From Streptococcus xiaochunlingii (GTDB lineage Bacteria; Bacillota; Bacilli; Lactobacillales; Streptococcaceae): a stretch of DNA of 64,000 nucleotides. Within the stretch, counting starts at the first letter, position 1. Every line of letters starts with the position of its first letter. The notes under the pieces were generated by a model that saw nothing but the letters and a program-made list of their open reading frames with translations, was not told the origin of the DNA and did no database searches. Of the stretch, positions 51,001 to 59,278 are shown piece after piece. Location of the stretch: the NCBI RefSeq assembly GCF_006385805.1, contig NZ_VFSG01000001.1:1178001-1242000 (forward strand). Direction: 5' to 3'. Made by a program: the position numbers and the translations under genes.

Positions 51001-52803
51001 AACAGCTATCCAAGCAGCTGCACCGACCCCACCCTTGTGAGAGACGCTCAACTTGGTCGTTTCTGTCACGGGGATCTTGGTCGAATAGAGCATAACATTT
51101 TGACTGCTATTGGCTTTCAGATCGCCTTCAAAGGCTAGAGAGTTCCCTCCATTGTAGGCTTGATCAAAATCATAACGCCCTTTCAATGGCGTACTATCTT
51201 CACTATGTTCTACCCACCAACGCCATGTTGGAAGGTAGCCAGAGACGGATCGGTAATTCCACTCCCCTTCTTTAGAAATCTTGCCATCCACAAACCAATG
51301 TTTGCCGTGACCAGTATTGAAGGAAGTATTAAAATCAGCATTTGTGATTGGGGTTTTGTCCACAACCAAATTAGACATTCCATACCAAGATTGGTCTGCT
51401 GGTTTTCCTTTGGTTGGATCTCCTTGGAATCCAGTCCAGAATAAATCTTCATGGGTATGGTAACCTTCTCCCGTCTTTCCTAGACCTGTAATGGTATCAG
51501 GTGCATAGAGACCAAGAGATAGACGCAACTTGCCATGCTCATCTAAAATCGCATTCCAGTCTACATTGGTCTTATAAGAACCTCCTTTTTGAAGTTCCAG
51601 TCCTGCTAAAACATCATAAGGATTGCGGTTAATCCATTTGGCTGTACTAATCGAATAATCAACTTCTGATTTGCCCCAGTTAAAGTTGGCAAAGAAGGTA
51701 TCAACTGGATTTTCGCCATTTTCAGGCTGCATGAAATTGTAGTTGTATTCACCCAGTGCATTTTCATGGTAGCGACCATATTCATAGGTCATGGCATCAT
51801 ACCAAGAGTACTTGATCGGATAGTTGACGCTCTTCGCATATTCCTTGGTATAAAGAAGGAAATCTCTTAATTTTGGCCCCAAAGGCTCTACTAAGTTCCC
51901 TGTTGTTTCTTGGTTGATAAAGTAGCCATCAAAACCATAGTACTTGGCTAGATCAACCAATTTCCGAGCAATCGGGAAGGTTTTTGAGCCTTCACTATCT
52001 TCTTTCAAGGTTTCTGCAAAGCGCTCTTGATCCTTAATGCTACTAGACCAGTTGTAGAAGAGAGTTCCGTAGATGGGAACCCCATTTCGGTGAGCCGCAT
52101 CAATCACATCTGCTGAAGGGACAAGTCCTTCCCAAAAGACCATAGAATCCAAATATTGCCAGTAGTCAAAAGCATAGGCCTTAAACTCTTCCCCACCGAC
52201 TGAAGCATGATCCTTAGCCTTTGAGTTCATGTTAGAAAGGGCTTGGATCTTTGCTTCTGGGTTGGCTTGCTCGTTGATTTGCTTCCCTTGAAAACGGCTA
52301 GCAAGGGGAACACTTGCTCGGTTCAAATCATCATCTACTCGTTTACCAGGTTCCCATTTCAACAAATCATCCCAAGTATCAAATTTAACCTCTTTTGGTC
52401 TTAATTGTTTTTCTTTGGTTGGTAAATCTTCCACTTTTTCTGCAGCTACTTTTGGTTGTTCCGTCGCTGAAACGGCTGAAGTATCTGTCGTCGTCGGGCT
52501 AGCTTCTGTGCTAGCAGGACCAGCCTCTGTCGTAGCTGGAGTTGCCTCCTCAACTGGTTTTGCTGTTTCTGTCGTTGGTAAGGCAGCATCTGCAGTGTAG
52601 ACGCCAGCTTCTCTAATCAAATGATTGACATCTTCCGTATTTGCTGTGGAAGCTTCTAAGGGTTGTTCATTAGTAGCATGCGTCTCATCTGCTGAGACTG
52701 CCCCCGTTCCTAAAAATGCCAATCCAATCAATGCAGAACAAACTCCCACACTAAACTTTCGGATACTAAAACGTTGTTGTTTTTCAAATTGATGACCTTT
52801 CAT
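48004..52803 (-). CDS. endoD: Cell-surface endo-beta-N-acetylglucosaminidase (GH85, EndoD-like)
   Basis: Secreted, wall-anchored enzyme that cleaves the chitobiose core of N-glycans on host glycoproteins. The 1599 residues run: FSIRK signal peptide with cleavage after about Ala38; disordered Thr/Glu/Ala-rich region 40-125; GH85 catalytic domain about 130-620 with the catalytic Asn297/Glu299 pair in YFINQETTG and GYLPTWRWWVE; beta domains; F5/8-type galactose-binding domain about 780-930; two Ig-like segments (LEDGLTKKVYREGD and LTDKPKVEYIVGE types) about 1000-1180; helical FIVAR-like region 1190-1340; Pro/Glu/Gln repeats 1457-1541; and a C-terminal sorting signal LPTTA (1567-1571), hydrophobic span and KKKEE tail. 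The sorting motif ends in Ala instead of Gly. Gene start ATG 52803 has GAGGAGG. Confidence 0.9.
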   Translation of the reverse strand: MKGHQFEKQQRFSIRKFSVGVCSALIGLAFLGTGAVSADETHATNEQPLEASTANTEDVNHLIREAGVYTADAALPTTETAKPVEEATPATTEAGPASTEASPTTTDTSAVSATEQPKVAAEKVEDLPTKEKQLRPKEVKFDTWDDLLKWEPGKRVDDDLNRASVPLASRFQGKQINEQANPEAKIQALSNMNSKAKDHASVGGEEFKAYAFDYWQYLDSMVFWEGLVPSADVIDAAHRNGVPIYGTLFYNWSSSIKDQERFAETLKEDSEGSKTFPIARKLVDLAKYYGFDGYFINQETTGNLVEPLGPKLRDFLLYTKEYAKSVNYPIKYSWYDAMTYEYGRYHENALGEYNYNFMQPENGENPVDTFFANFNWGKSEVDYSISTAKWINRNPYDVLAGLELQKGGSYKTNVDWNAILDEHGKLRLSLGLYAPDTITGLGKTGEGYHTHEDLFWTGFQGDPTKGKPADQSWYGMSNLVVDKTPITNADFNTSFNTGHGKHWFVDGKISKEGEWNYRSVSGYLPTWRWWVEHSEDSTPLKGRYDFDQAYNGGNSLAFEGDLKANSSQNVMLYSTKIPVTETTKLSVSHKGGVGAAAWIAVATKEDYSEYVWKELTPSADWSTQTFDLGDLAGKTIYAVKMFFDHDTDVKDYKFNLGQLSITSNQEKPAAPSEVTVQGKRLQNAQEAEVVLNFKGVADADYYEVYEKDGHNWRLLTGSSATTVYLPKVSRSASAEGTTQDLKVVAVGKNGQRSDAGTVAFDWGMTVSDTSLPKALAPNVVIGAKVIGSSFPDADGSEGIEGMLNGTITSLSDKWSSAQLSGTVDIRLTQPRTIVRWVMDHAGAGGESVDDGKMNTRDFDLYYKDEAGEWKLAKEVRGNKAHVSDITLDHPIKAQEWRLHVITADNGTPWQAIRIYNWKMYESLDTETVNIPMKHAAAQNLGNHFVQVGFKDVPANTTLTLYADKEALSPIATMTADQAGNLIFKPLAFESTPSLLYYRAQEPGKDISNVLAIEVPKNDKEIAGLQFEDGLTKKVYREGDALSLKGATLRVHYKDGQADQLVNLTNSGVEIHGFDSSKLGEQHLEVSYLGQKLDKTLTVFVVSAEEAGEKAVAGLELTDKPKVEYIVGEALEKEGGRFTVVFDDETTETHALTDEGVEVTGFDASKEGRQTITIHYKGASTSFDVLVNPKPALNDEYLKQKLAEAEAAKAKVDFTFASPEVKEALLAGMAASEKVLKEHDTSTQDQVNEQLNQLTALLKALDGQANLVKEKEALSALTEEATALLASKPNHPSGDALQALVEKNKELLDPSELTPEALATAKTGLETLIALLKEDKPAVFVDPVTGVEVQFSNLEPTAIKGLKVAKVEDNQAEKEELKGRGATIFDIEGVDASGKDVDTQHPSLVKIPVDKDKEVEQVLFFPEGQAPQSLAFEREGDTVIFTAPHFTHYAIVYKAAKTEGPDQPIQPEEPAKPDQPVQPEEPTKPDQPAIPDQPVQPENPTKPEQPDGNQPTPEQVNPTKPTDPLNQKENGSDLQDQRVQQVLSRYLTPSKEGTSQQDQASKDTNKELPTTASLEATFAAEAVLLAALGGFLLAGKKKEE

Positions 52804-52870
52804 CTTGACCTCCTCAAATGGATTTTTTCTTTTTCTTGAGCGATTTCCATTGGCTCCTTCCTCTACGACT

Positions 52871-52884
52871 TGTAATCGCTTTCA
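52871..52884 (-). promoter_or_regulatory. cre site in the endoD leader
   Basis: TGTAATCGCTTTCA is a perfect match to TGWAANCGNTNWCA. It lies about 25-40 bases downstream of the predicted transcription start, where CcpA would act as a roadblock. Confidence 0.8.
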
Positions 52885-52916
52885 TTTCTTTGTATTAGAA
52901 ATCTCCAATCAAGAAT

Positions 52917-52945
52917 AGGATACCGAATCCAGTTAACACTGTCAA
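52917..52945 (-). promoter_or_regulatory. endoD promoter
   Basis: Minus-strand TTGACA (52945-52940), 17 bases, TATCCT (52922-52917). Confidence 0.7.
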
Positions 52946-52994
52946 TCCATTTTGGCAAGTCCTATAATATGATGAGGAAGGTCTAAAAAAAGTA

Positions 52995-53022
52995 CAAAAA
53001 AAGAGGAGGTTACCCTCCTCTC
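52995..53022 (-). terminator. gap terminator
   Basis: Minus-strand stem AGAGGAGG / CCTCCTCT with 4-base loop and a run of seven U's. Confidence 0.88.
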
Positions 53023-53036
53023 ATCATACAGATGAA

Positions 53037-54047
53037 TTATTTAGCAATTTTTGCGAAGTATTCAAGAGTACGAACAAGTTGTGCAGTGTAAGACATTTCG
53101 TTGTCATACCATGAAACAACTTTAACCAATTGTTTACCGTCAACGTCAAGAACTTTAGTTTGAGTTGCGTCAAACAATGAACCGTAAGCCATACCTACGA
53201 TATCTGAAGATACGATTGGATCTTCTGTGTAACCGTATGATTCGTTAGCTGCTGCTTTCATAGCTGCATTTACTTCATCAACAGTAACGTTCTTTTCAAG
53301 AACTGCAACCAATTCAGTAACTGATCCAGTTGGAGTTGGAACGCGTTGTGCAGATCCGTCCAATTTACCGTTCAATTCTGGGATTACAAGACCGATAGCT
53401 TTAGCAGCACCAGTTGAGTTAGGAACGATGTTAGCTGCACCAGCGCGAGCACGACGAAGGTCACCACCACGGTGTGGTCCGTCAAGGATCATTTGGTCAC
53501 CAGTGTAAGCGTGGATAGTAGTCATCAATCCTTCTACAACACCGAAGTTATCTTGAAGAGCTTTAGCCATTGGAGCCAAGCAGTTTGTAGTACATGAAGC
53601 ACCAGAGATAACTGTTTCAGTACCATCAAGAATGTCGTGGTTAGTGTTAAATACAACTGTTTTAACGTCATTTCCACCAGGAGCAGTGATAACAACTTTC
53701 TTAGCTCCACCTGGGTGCAAGTGTTTTTCAGCAGCTTCTTTCTTAGCAAAGAAACCAGTTGCTTCAAGAACGATTTCTACACCGTCGTTAGCCCAGTCGA
53801 TTTGTTCTGGATCACGTTCAGCAGAAACTTTAACGAATTTACCGTTAACTTCGAATCCACCTTCTTTAACTTCCACAGTACCATCGAAACGACCTTGAGT
53901 TGTGTCATATTTCAACAAGTGTGCAAGCATAACTGGATCTGTAAGGTCGTTGATGCGAGTAACTTCAACACCTTCTACGTTTTGGATACGACGGAAAGCA
54001 AGACGACCGATACGACCGAAACCGTTAATACCAACTTTAACTACCAT
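53037..54047 (-). CDS. gap: Glyceraldehyde-3-phosphate dehydrogenase
   Basis: Phosphorylating NAD-dependent GAPDH of glycolysis, often also found on the streptococcal surface as a plasminogen-binding moonlighting protein (family knowledge). The 336 residues show [16 protein letters not shown] at the N terminus and catalytic Cys152 in [15 protein letters not shown] 54047 ([10 protein letters not shown]) with AAGGAGG upstream is chosen over the longer frame at 54119. Codon bias is very strong. Promoter TTGCAT-17-TATAAT upstream. Confidence 0.97.
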   Translation of the reverse strand: MVVKVGINGFGRIGRLAFRRIQNVEGVEVTRINDLTDPVMLAHLLKYDTTQGRFDGTVEVKEGGFEVNGKFVKVSAERDPEQIDWANDGVEIVLEATGFFAKKEAAEKHLHPGGAKKVVITAPGGNDVKTVVFNTNHDILDGTETVISGASCTTNCLAPMAKALQDNFGVVEGLMTTIHAYTGDQMILDGPHRGGDLRRARAGAANIVPNSTGAAKAIGLVIPELNGKLDGSAQRVPTPTGSVTELVAVLEKNVTVDEVNAAMKAAANESYGYTEDPIVSSDIVGMAYGSLFDATQTKVLDVDGKQLVKVVSWYDNEMSYTAQLVRTLEYFAKIAK

Positions 54048-54133
54048 TCGTGATTTCCTCCTTATGAAAATCAAAAAATTTTTTATGTGAAAAGAGTAAC
54101 TTGATAGGTTACAAATCATCTTTCAACAATATT

Positions 54134-54162
54134 ATTATATACTTTCTTCCCCTAAAATGCAA
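54134..54162 (-). promoter_or_regulatory. gap promoter
   Basis: Minus-strand TTGCAT (54162-54157), 17 bases, TATAAT (54139-54134). Confidence 0.8.
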
Positions 54163-54254
54163 CTGATTTCATTAGGATTAGAAATATTACACAAACTTTC
54201 ATATTCATTTTCACTATCTCTTATGAGGAAGAGGTCTAAAGCTCTTTTCGAATC

Positions 54255-54287
54255 AAAAAAGCTTTCCTCATAGGAGGAAAGCTTTTA
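54255..54287 (-). terminator. fusA terminator
   Basis: Thirteen-pair stem AAAAGCTTTCCTC / GAGGAAAGCTTTT with a 4-base loop and U-run. Confidence 0.9.
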
Positions 54288-54301
54288 GCTAGACGGTAAA
54301 A

Positions 54302-56383
54302 TTATGCTTCACCTTTAGCTTTTTTAATGATTTCTTCTTGTACTGATTTCGGTACATCTTCGTAGTGGTCAAATACCATCATGAAAGTACCACGTCCTTG
54401 AGTTGCAGAACGAAGGACAGTAGCGTAACCGAACATTTCAGCAAGTGGTACATAAGCACGAACGATTTGGCTTGCACCGTGTGCTTCCATACCGTCTACA
54501 CGTCCACGACGAGCAGTTACGTGACCCATAACATCCCCAAGGTTTTCTTCAGGAACTGTGATAGTTACAAGCATCATTGGTTCAAGAATAGCTGGTTGTG
54601 CTGATTTAGCTGCTTCTTTAAGAGCAAGAGATGCAGCGATCTTGAAGGCAGTTTCAGATGAGTCGACATCGTGGTATGATCCATCGTAAAGCTTCGCTTT
54701 TACGTCAACCATTGGGTAGCCAGCAAGTACACCGTTAGCCATAGATTCTTGAAGTCCTTTTTCTACTGCAGGGATGAATTCACGTGGAACCACACCACCG
54801 ACGATCGCATTTTCGAACTCGAATCCTTTACCTTCTTCGTTTGGAGTAAATTCGATCCAAACATCACCAAACTGACCTTTACCACCAGATTGACGTTTGA
54901 AGAATCCACGTGCTTGTGTAGAAGCGCGGAATGTTTCACGGTAAGATACTTGAGGAGCACCAACGTTTGCTTCAACCTTGAATTCACGTTTCATACGGTC
55001 AACAAGGACATCCAAGTGCAACTCACCCATACCAGAGATAACTGTTTCACCAGTTTCAGGGTTTGTTTCAACGCGGAATGTTGGATCTTCTTCAGCCAAT
55101 TTTTGAAGGGCGATACCCATCTTATCTTGGTCTGCTTTAGATTTTGGCTCAACCATCAATTGGATAACTGGTTCTGGAACTTCGATTGACTCAAGGATAA
55201 CTTTTGCTTTCTCATCAGTCAATGAGTCACCAGTTGTTGTATCTTTCAAACCAACAGCAGCTGCGATATCTCCAGAGTAAACTGTTTCGATTTCCATACG
55301 AGTGTTGGCGTGCATTTGAAGGATACGTCCGATACGTTCACGTTTACCTTTAGATGTGTTCAATACGTAAGATCCAGAGTTCAAGACACCTGAGTACACA
55401 CGGAAGAATGTCAAACGACCTACGAATGGGTCAGTCATGATCTTGAAGGCAAGCGCAGCAAATGGTGCTTCATCAGATGCTGGACGTTCTTCTTGTTCGT
55501 CTGTATCTGGGTTGATACCTTTAATCGCTGGGATATCAAGTGGGCTTGGAAGGTAGTCAAGGACTGCATCCAACATCAATTGAACCCCTTTGTTCTTGAA
55601 GGCAGAACCACACAATACTGGGAAGAATTCAACATTGATAGTTGCTTTACGGATAGCAGCTTTCAATTCTTCGTTAGTGATTTCTTCACCTTCAAGGTAT
55701 TTCATCATCAAGTCTTCATCAGTTTCAGCAACTGCTTCAACCAATTTTTCACGGTATTCTTGAGCTTGGTCAAGGTATTCAGCTGGGATATCTTCTTCAA
55801 GAATGTCTGTACCAAGGTCGTTGGTGTAGATTTCAGCTTTCATCTTGATCAAGTCGATGATTCCACGGAAGTCATCTTCTGAACCGATTGGCAATTGAAT
55901 TGGGTGTGCGTTTGCTTGAAGACGATCATGAAGTGTGCTTACTGAGTAAAGGAAGTCAGCACCGATTTTATCCATCTTGTTCGCAAATACGATACGAGGA
56001 ACACGGTATTCAGTCGCTTGACGCCAAACTGTTTCTGTTTGAGGCTCAACACCTGATTGTGAGTCAAGAACCGTTACAGCACCGTCCAAAACACGGAGTG
56101 AACGTTGTACTTCGATCGTGAAGTCCACGTGTCCTGGTGTGTCGATGATGTTAACACGAGTGTCTTTCCATTGAGCGGTTGTCGCAGCAGATGTGATGGT
56201 GATACCACGTTCTTGCTCTTGCTCCATCCAGTCCATTTGTGACGCACCTTCGTGAGTTTCACCGATTTTGTGAATCTTACCAGTGTAGTAAAGGATACGC
56301 TCAGTTGTAGTTGTTTTACCAGCATCGACGTGGGCCATGATACCGATATTACGAGTTTTTTCAAGTGAAAATTCGCGTGCCAT
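54302..56383 (-). CDS. fusA: Translation elongation factor G
   Basis: GTPase that drives ribosomal translocation. The 693 residues begin with [13 protein letters not shown]-loop [12 protein letters not shown], switch [11 protein letters not shown] and NKMDKIGAD, then domains II-V ending with [17 protein letters not shown] 56383 is the standard start (GGAG upstream); the longer frame to 56470 begins in the leader. A minus-strand TATAAT near 56421-56426 suggests an extra promoter in the 261-base gap after rpsG. The gap also holds the palindrome TTGAGCTCAA around 56490-56500, function unknown. Confidence 0.97.
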   Translation of the reverse strand: MAREFSLEKTRNIGIMAHVDAGKTTTTERILYYTGKIHKIGETHEGASQMDWMEQEQERGITITSAATTAQWKDTRVNIIDTPGHVDFTIEVQRSLRVLDGAVTVLDSQSGVEPQTETVWRQATEYRVPRIVFANKMDKIGADFLYSVSTLHDRLQANAHPIQLPIGSEDDFRGIIDLIKMKAEIYTNDLGTDILEEDIPAEYLDQAQEYREKLVEAVAETDEDLMMKYLEGEEITNEELKAAIRKATINVEFFPVLCGSAFKNKGVQLMLDAVLDYLPSPLDIPAIKGINPDTDEQEERPASDEAPFAALAFKIMTDPFVGRLTFFRVYSGVLNSGSYVLNTSKGKRERIGRILQMHANTRMEIETVYSGDIAAAVGLKDTTTGDSLTDEKAKVILESIEVPEPVIQLMVEPKSKADQDKMGIALQKLAEEDPTFRVETNPETGETVISGMGELHLDVLVDRMKREFKVEANVGAPQVSYRETFRASTQARGFFKRQSGGKGQFGDVWIEFTPNEEGKGFEFENAIVGGVVPREFIPAVEKGLQESMANGVLAGYPMVDVKAKLYDGSYHDVDSSETAFKIAASLALKEAAKSAQPAILEPMMLVTITVPEENLGDVMGHVTARRGRVDGMEAHGASQIVRAYVPLAEMFGYATVLRSATQGRGTFMMVFDHYEDVPKSVQEEIIKKAKGEA

Positions 56384-56644
56384 GAGGTTTTGTTCTCCTA
56401 TATTTTTTATTTCTATACTATTATAACATGATTTAACAAAAACGGATAGGCAGGACCTACCCGTTCTCATTGTTTATTCTGTTTGGTTTAGCTGATTTGA
56501 GCTCAATTGAACCCAGGCTAAAGTTAGTTAATTTGAGCCGGAACGGGATGCTGTATGGATAAGATAAACTTCCTTGTATTCATCGAATACTGCGTCAGTT
56601 TCCTATTTTCACTTTGCATCCTTTCCGTTCCTATCATCATGATC

Positions 56645-57115
56645 TTACCAGCGGAAGTGTGCGAAGGCACGGTTAGCTTCAGCCATACGGTGAGTGTCTT
56701 CACGTTTCTTAACAGCTGCACCAGTGTTGTTTGCAGCATCCAAGATTTCTTTAGCAAGGCGATCAACCATTGTGTGCTCACCACGTTGACGAGCGATGGT
56801 TACCAACCAACGAAGTCCAAGTGTTGTACGACGTTCTGGACGAACTTCAACTGGGACTTGGTAGTTAGATCCACCAACACGACGTGCACGTACTTCAAGT
56901 ACAGGCATGATGTTTTCCATTGCTGTTTCAAATACTTCAAGCGCGTCATTTCCAGTAGCTTCTTTGATTTGCTCAAAAGCACCGTAAACGATTGAAGCTG
57001 CTGTACCACGTTTACCATCAAGCATAACGCGGTTGATAAGACGAGTAACTAGTTGTGAATTGTAAAGCGGATCTGGCAATACATCGCGCTTTGGAGCTCT
57101 ATTTTTACGACTCAT
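56645..57115 (-). CDS. rpsG: 30S ribosomal protein S7
   Basis: Primary binding protein of the 16S rRNA 3' domain, essential for head assembly. The 156 residues are full length, with [18 protein letters not shown] near the N terminus and the C-terminal [19 protein letters not shown]. In E. coli S7 autoregulates its operon; not tested here. It follows rpsL by 19 bases. Confidence 0.98.
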   Translation of the reverse strand: MSRKNRAPKRDVLPDPLYNSQLVTRLINRVMLDGKRGTAASIVYGAFEQIKEATGNDALEVFETAMENIMPVLEVRARRVGGSNYQVPVEVRPERRTTLGLRWLVTIARQRGEHTMVDRLAKEILDAANNTGAAVKKREDTHRMAEANRAFAHFRW

Positions 57116-57134
57116 TTCTCTTTATCCCCTTTCC

Positions 57135-57548
57135 TTATGCTTTTGGACGTTTAGTACCGTATTTAGAACGGCCTTGTTTACGATCGTTAACACCTGCAGT
57201 ATCAAGTGCACCACGGACGATATGGTAACGTACCCCTGGAAGGTCTTTTACACGTCCACCGCGAAGAAGCACCACGCTGTGCTCTTGCAAGTTGTGTCCG
57301 ATACCTGGGATGTAGGCAGTAACTTCGATCAAGTTGCTCAAACGTACACGAGCGAATTTACGAAGGGCAGAGTTCGGTTTTTTAGGTGTCATTGTTCCAA
57401 CACGAGTTGCAACACCACGTTTTTGTGGTGAAGAAACGTTTGTTTGAACTTTTTTATGACTGTTGTAACCAACGTTCAAAGCTGGTGATTTAGATTTTTC
57501 TACTTTTGATTTACGCGGTTTGCGAACCAATTGGTTAATTGTAGGCAT
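57135..57548 (-). CDS. rpsL: 30S ribosomal protein S12
   Basis: Decoding-centre protein; mutations give streptomycin resistance. The 137 residues carry [15 protein letters not shown] with the resistance-determining Lys and the C-terminal [11 protein letters not shown]. The lysine at the classic position is retained in KKPNS, so no classic resistance change is visible. It is preceded by a ~130-base leader and strong promoter. Confidence 0.98.
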   Translation of the reverse strand: MPTINQLVRKPRKSKVEKSKSPALNVGYNSHKKVQTNVSSPQKRGVATRVGTMTPKKPNSALRKFARVRLSNLIEVTAYIPGIGHNLQEHSVVLLRGGRVKDLPGVRYHIVRGALDTAGVNDRKQGRSKYGTKRPKA

Positions 57549-57680
57549 CTACATTCTCCTGTATTTTTTTATTTTTGGTGATGATACACTTGGTGACAGC
57601 TACCATCTGTGTGTACTTTTGCAACATTTGTCAGCACGTCCCTGTACACTCTTGAGAGACCAAAAGTAAAAAGTACCGTC
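57549..57680 (-). promoter_or_regulatory. rpsL-rpsG leader, possibly structured
   Basis: About 130 bases of untranslated leader. A perfect six-pair interaction GTGTAC (57649-57644) with GTACAC (57616-57611) encloses a 27-base loop, and CTC-TCAA-GAG forms a small hairpin upstream. It may be an autoregulatory site, but no known ribosomal-protein leader motif is recognised. Confidence 0.4.
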
Positions 57681-57684
57681 TATT

Positions 57685-57714
57685 ATTGTAACATAGCGGC
57701 ACTTTCACTGTCAA
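57685..57714 (-). promoter_or_regulatory. rpsL operon promoter
   Basis: Minus-strand TTGACA (57714-57709), 18 bases, TACAAT (57690-57685). Confidence 0.75.
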
Positions 57715-57764
57715 GATTTTTTTCTCTTTTTTGCACGATTGCTTCTTCTTAAAATCGCGCTAGA

Positions 57765-58301
57765 TTATTGTTCAGATTGTTGCGTTACAGCTGGTGTGGT
57801 AGCATTCGAAACCTGAGGAACCTCATTGGACTGATACTGAGGGACTTCTGCTGGAACGACTTGCTGAGGTTGACCTGTTTGGCTAGCTTGATTCGTATCA
57901 GTTGATTGAGTATTCTGGTTGGTTTGCATTCCGTAATAGTCTACAATGTACTGAATACGAGCTTGAAAGGCCTGTTTTTTGGTTTCGTCCTTCACTTTTT
58001 CTACGGCCTCTTTGGCAGCGGTTAAGGTTTCTTGAGTTGCAGTCGTTTCAAAATGAGCAACTGCTTTTTCAGCCGCTTCAGCGATTTTCGCTTCCTCTTC
58101 TTCTTTGGCTTTTTTAGGATCTTTCTTCTTAATAGGAAGAGAACCTGTTTTTTTGGTTTCTCGCTTCACTACTGTAACTTGGTCTGCAGAATTTTTACGA
58201 ACCGTATAAAGCCCACCGACAAGAACTCCTGTCAAGATGAATATCGTTGCCAATCGAAGCCATAGGGGACTACGATCAAAACGGTCTAAAATTGTTTTCA
58301 T
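57765..58301 (-). CDS. Membrane-anchored protein of unknown function
   Basis: Not recognised. The 178 residues start with a cytoplasmic basic segment, one membrane helix at about 16-33 (LRLATIFILTGVLVGGLY), then a long Lys/Glu coiled coil (52-125) and a Gln/Pro/Thr/Ser-rich disordered C terminus. Extracellular placement of the C-terminal part is likely. It starts 21 bases after purR, so it is probably co-transcribed, and ends before the rpsL promoter. Could be a wall- or division-associated factor; no direct evidence. Confidence 0.7.
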   Translation of the reverse strand: MKTILDRFDRSPLWLRLATIFILTGVLVGGLYTVRKNSADQVTVVKRETKKTGSLPIKKKDPKKAKEEEEAKIAEAAEKAVAHFETTATQETLTAAKEAVEKVKDETKKQAFQARIQYIVDYYGMQTNQNTQSTDTNQASQTGQPQQVVPAEVPQYQSNEVPQVSNATTPAVTQQSEQ

Positions 58302-58322
58302 TTTCCTTTCTCCCTCTCCAGC

Positions 58323-59147
58323 TTAGTCCTTATCAAAAATATTTCCGATTTCTACATCAATTTTATTTTCTGCTACATCAATATTGGTCACACGTAGAAG
58401 TGACTTGTGATCAAATAAATCTTTACTTCTAGCCGAAGCATTGTCCGCAAAAATAGCAACTCCTGCCAACTCTGAATCGAACTCAGCTAAGAGGCTGACC
58501 ATCCCACTGATAGTTCCCCCTCCTTTAAGGAAGTCATCGACAATCAGAACACGGCTTCCAGCTTTCAAACTACGTTTAGATAGGAACATTTTCTCAATCC
58601 GATCGCCACTGGAACCAGATACGTAGTTGACACTGACCGTTGAGCCTTCTGTAATTTTTAGATCGCGTCGTACAATGACAAAAGGAACATTTAAGACATT
58701 CGCTACCGCGTTTGCTAATGGAACACCCTTAGTGGCCACCGTCATGACTGCATCGATTTTTTGATCTCGGAAGGCCTTGGCAATAATGCGTCCGATATTA
58801 TTTAAGATTTTTGGATCACTTAGCAAATCCGAAAGGTAGATATACCCACCTGGTAAAATCCGGTTACTTTCTGACAATTGATTGCACAAATTTTGGACAA
58901 TTTCTTTTGAATCTGCATCCGAAATCGATGGTGTAAAGATGACCCCTCCACCTGCACCAGTAAGAGTTTCAATGCTTCCAATTTCCATTTCTTCAAAGGC
59001 CCGTTTAATAATGACAATGTCCTCAGAAATAGATGATTTAGCAGATTCGTATTTTTCGGCAAATGTATTTAAACTCGTCAATTCGTAGGGATGATTAATC
59101 AAGTAATTCGAGATCACAACCATCCGCTCACTTCTTCTTAGCTTCAT
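58323..59147 (-). CDS. purR: Purine operon regulator PurR
   Basis: PRPP-responsive regulator of purine genes (activator in lactococci, repressor in Bacillus). The 274 residues combine an N-terminal winged helix (MVVISNYLINHPYELTSLNTF) with a phosphoribosyltransferase-like C domain containing the PRPP motif VLIVDDFLKGGGTISG. The inverted repeat at 59194-59238 upstream includes a near-PurBox, and two TATAAT boxes sit in tandem, so autoregulation is possible. Confidence 0.94.
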   Translation of the reverse strand: MKLRRSERMVVISNYLINHPYELTSLNTFAEKYESAKSSISEDIVIIKRAFEEMEIGSIETLTGAGGGVIFTPSISDADSKEIVQNLCNQLSESNRILPGGYIYLSDLLSDPKILNNIGRIIAKAFRDQKIDAVMTVATKGVPLANAVANVLNVPFVIVRRDLKITEGSTVSVNYVSGSSGDRIEKMFLSKRSLKAGSRVLIVDDFLKGGGTISGMVSLLAEFDSELAGVAIFADNASARSKDLFDHKSLLRVTNIDVAENKIDVEIGNIFDKD

Positions 59148-59175
59148 TTTCTCTCCACATAGTTTTTTTTATTGT

Positions 59176-59207
59176 ATTATACCATATTATACCAAAAAAC
59201 GAACATT
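59176..59207 (-). promoter_or_regulatory. purR tandem -10 elements with PurBox-like site
   Basis: Two minus-strand TATAAT elements (59181-59176 and 59191-59186), 10 bp apart. The plus-strand AAAAACGAACATT (59195-59207) matches AWWWCCGAACWWT at 12 of 13 positions. Confidence 0.5.
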
Positions 59208-59238
59208 GTTAGTCTCACAACATTCGTTTTTGGTTTTT
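59194..59238 (-). terminator. cbf terminator
   Basis: Long inverted repeat AAAAACGAA / TTCGTTTTT with inner TGTT/AACA, followed by U's on the minus strand. The PurBox-like site forms one arm. Confidence 0.7.
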
Positions 59239-59278
59239 TTACTAACAAACTAAGAGCAGCTTATTTAAAGCCAGTTCA

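Noticed and set aside
54749..55189. 146-residue plus-strand frame opposite fusA
   Set aside because: Shadow of a strongly codon-biased gene. Several similar frames occur opposite fusA, gap and pgk for the same reason.
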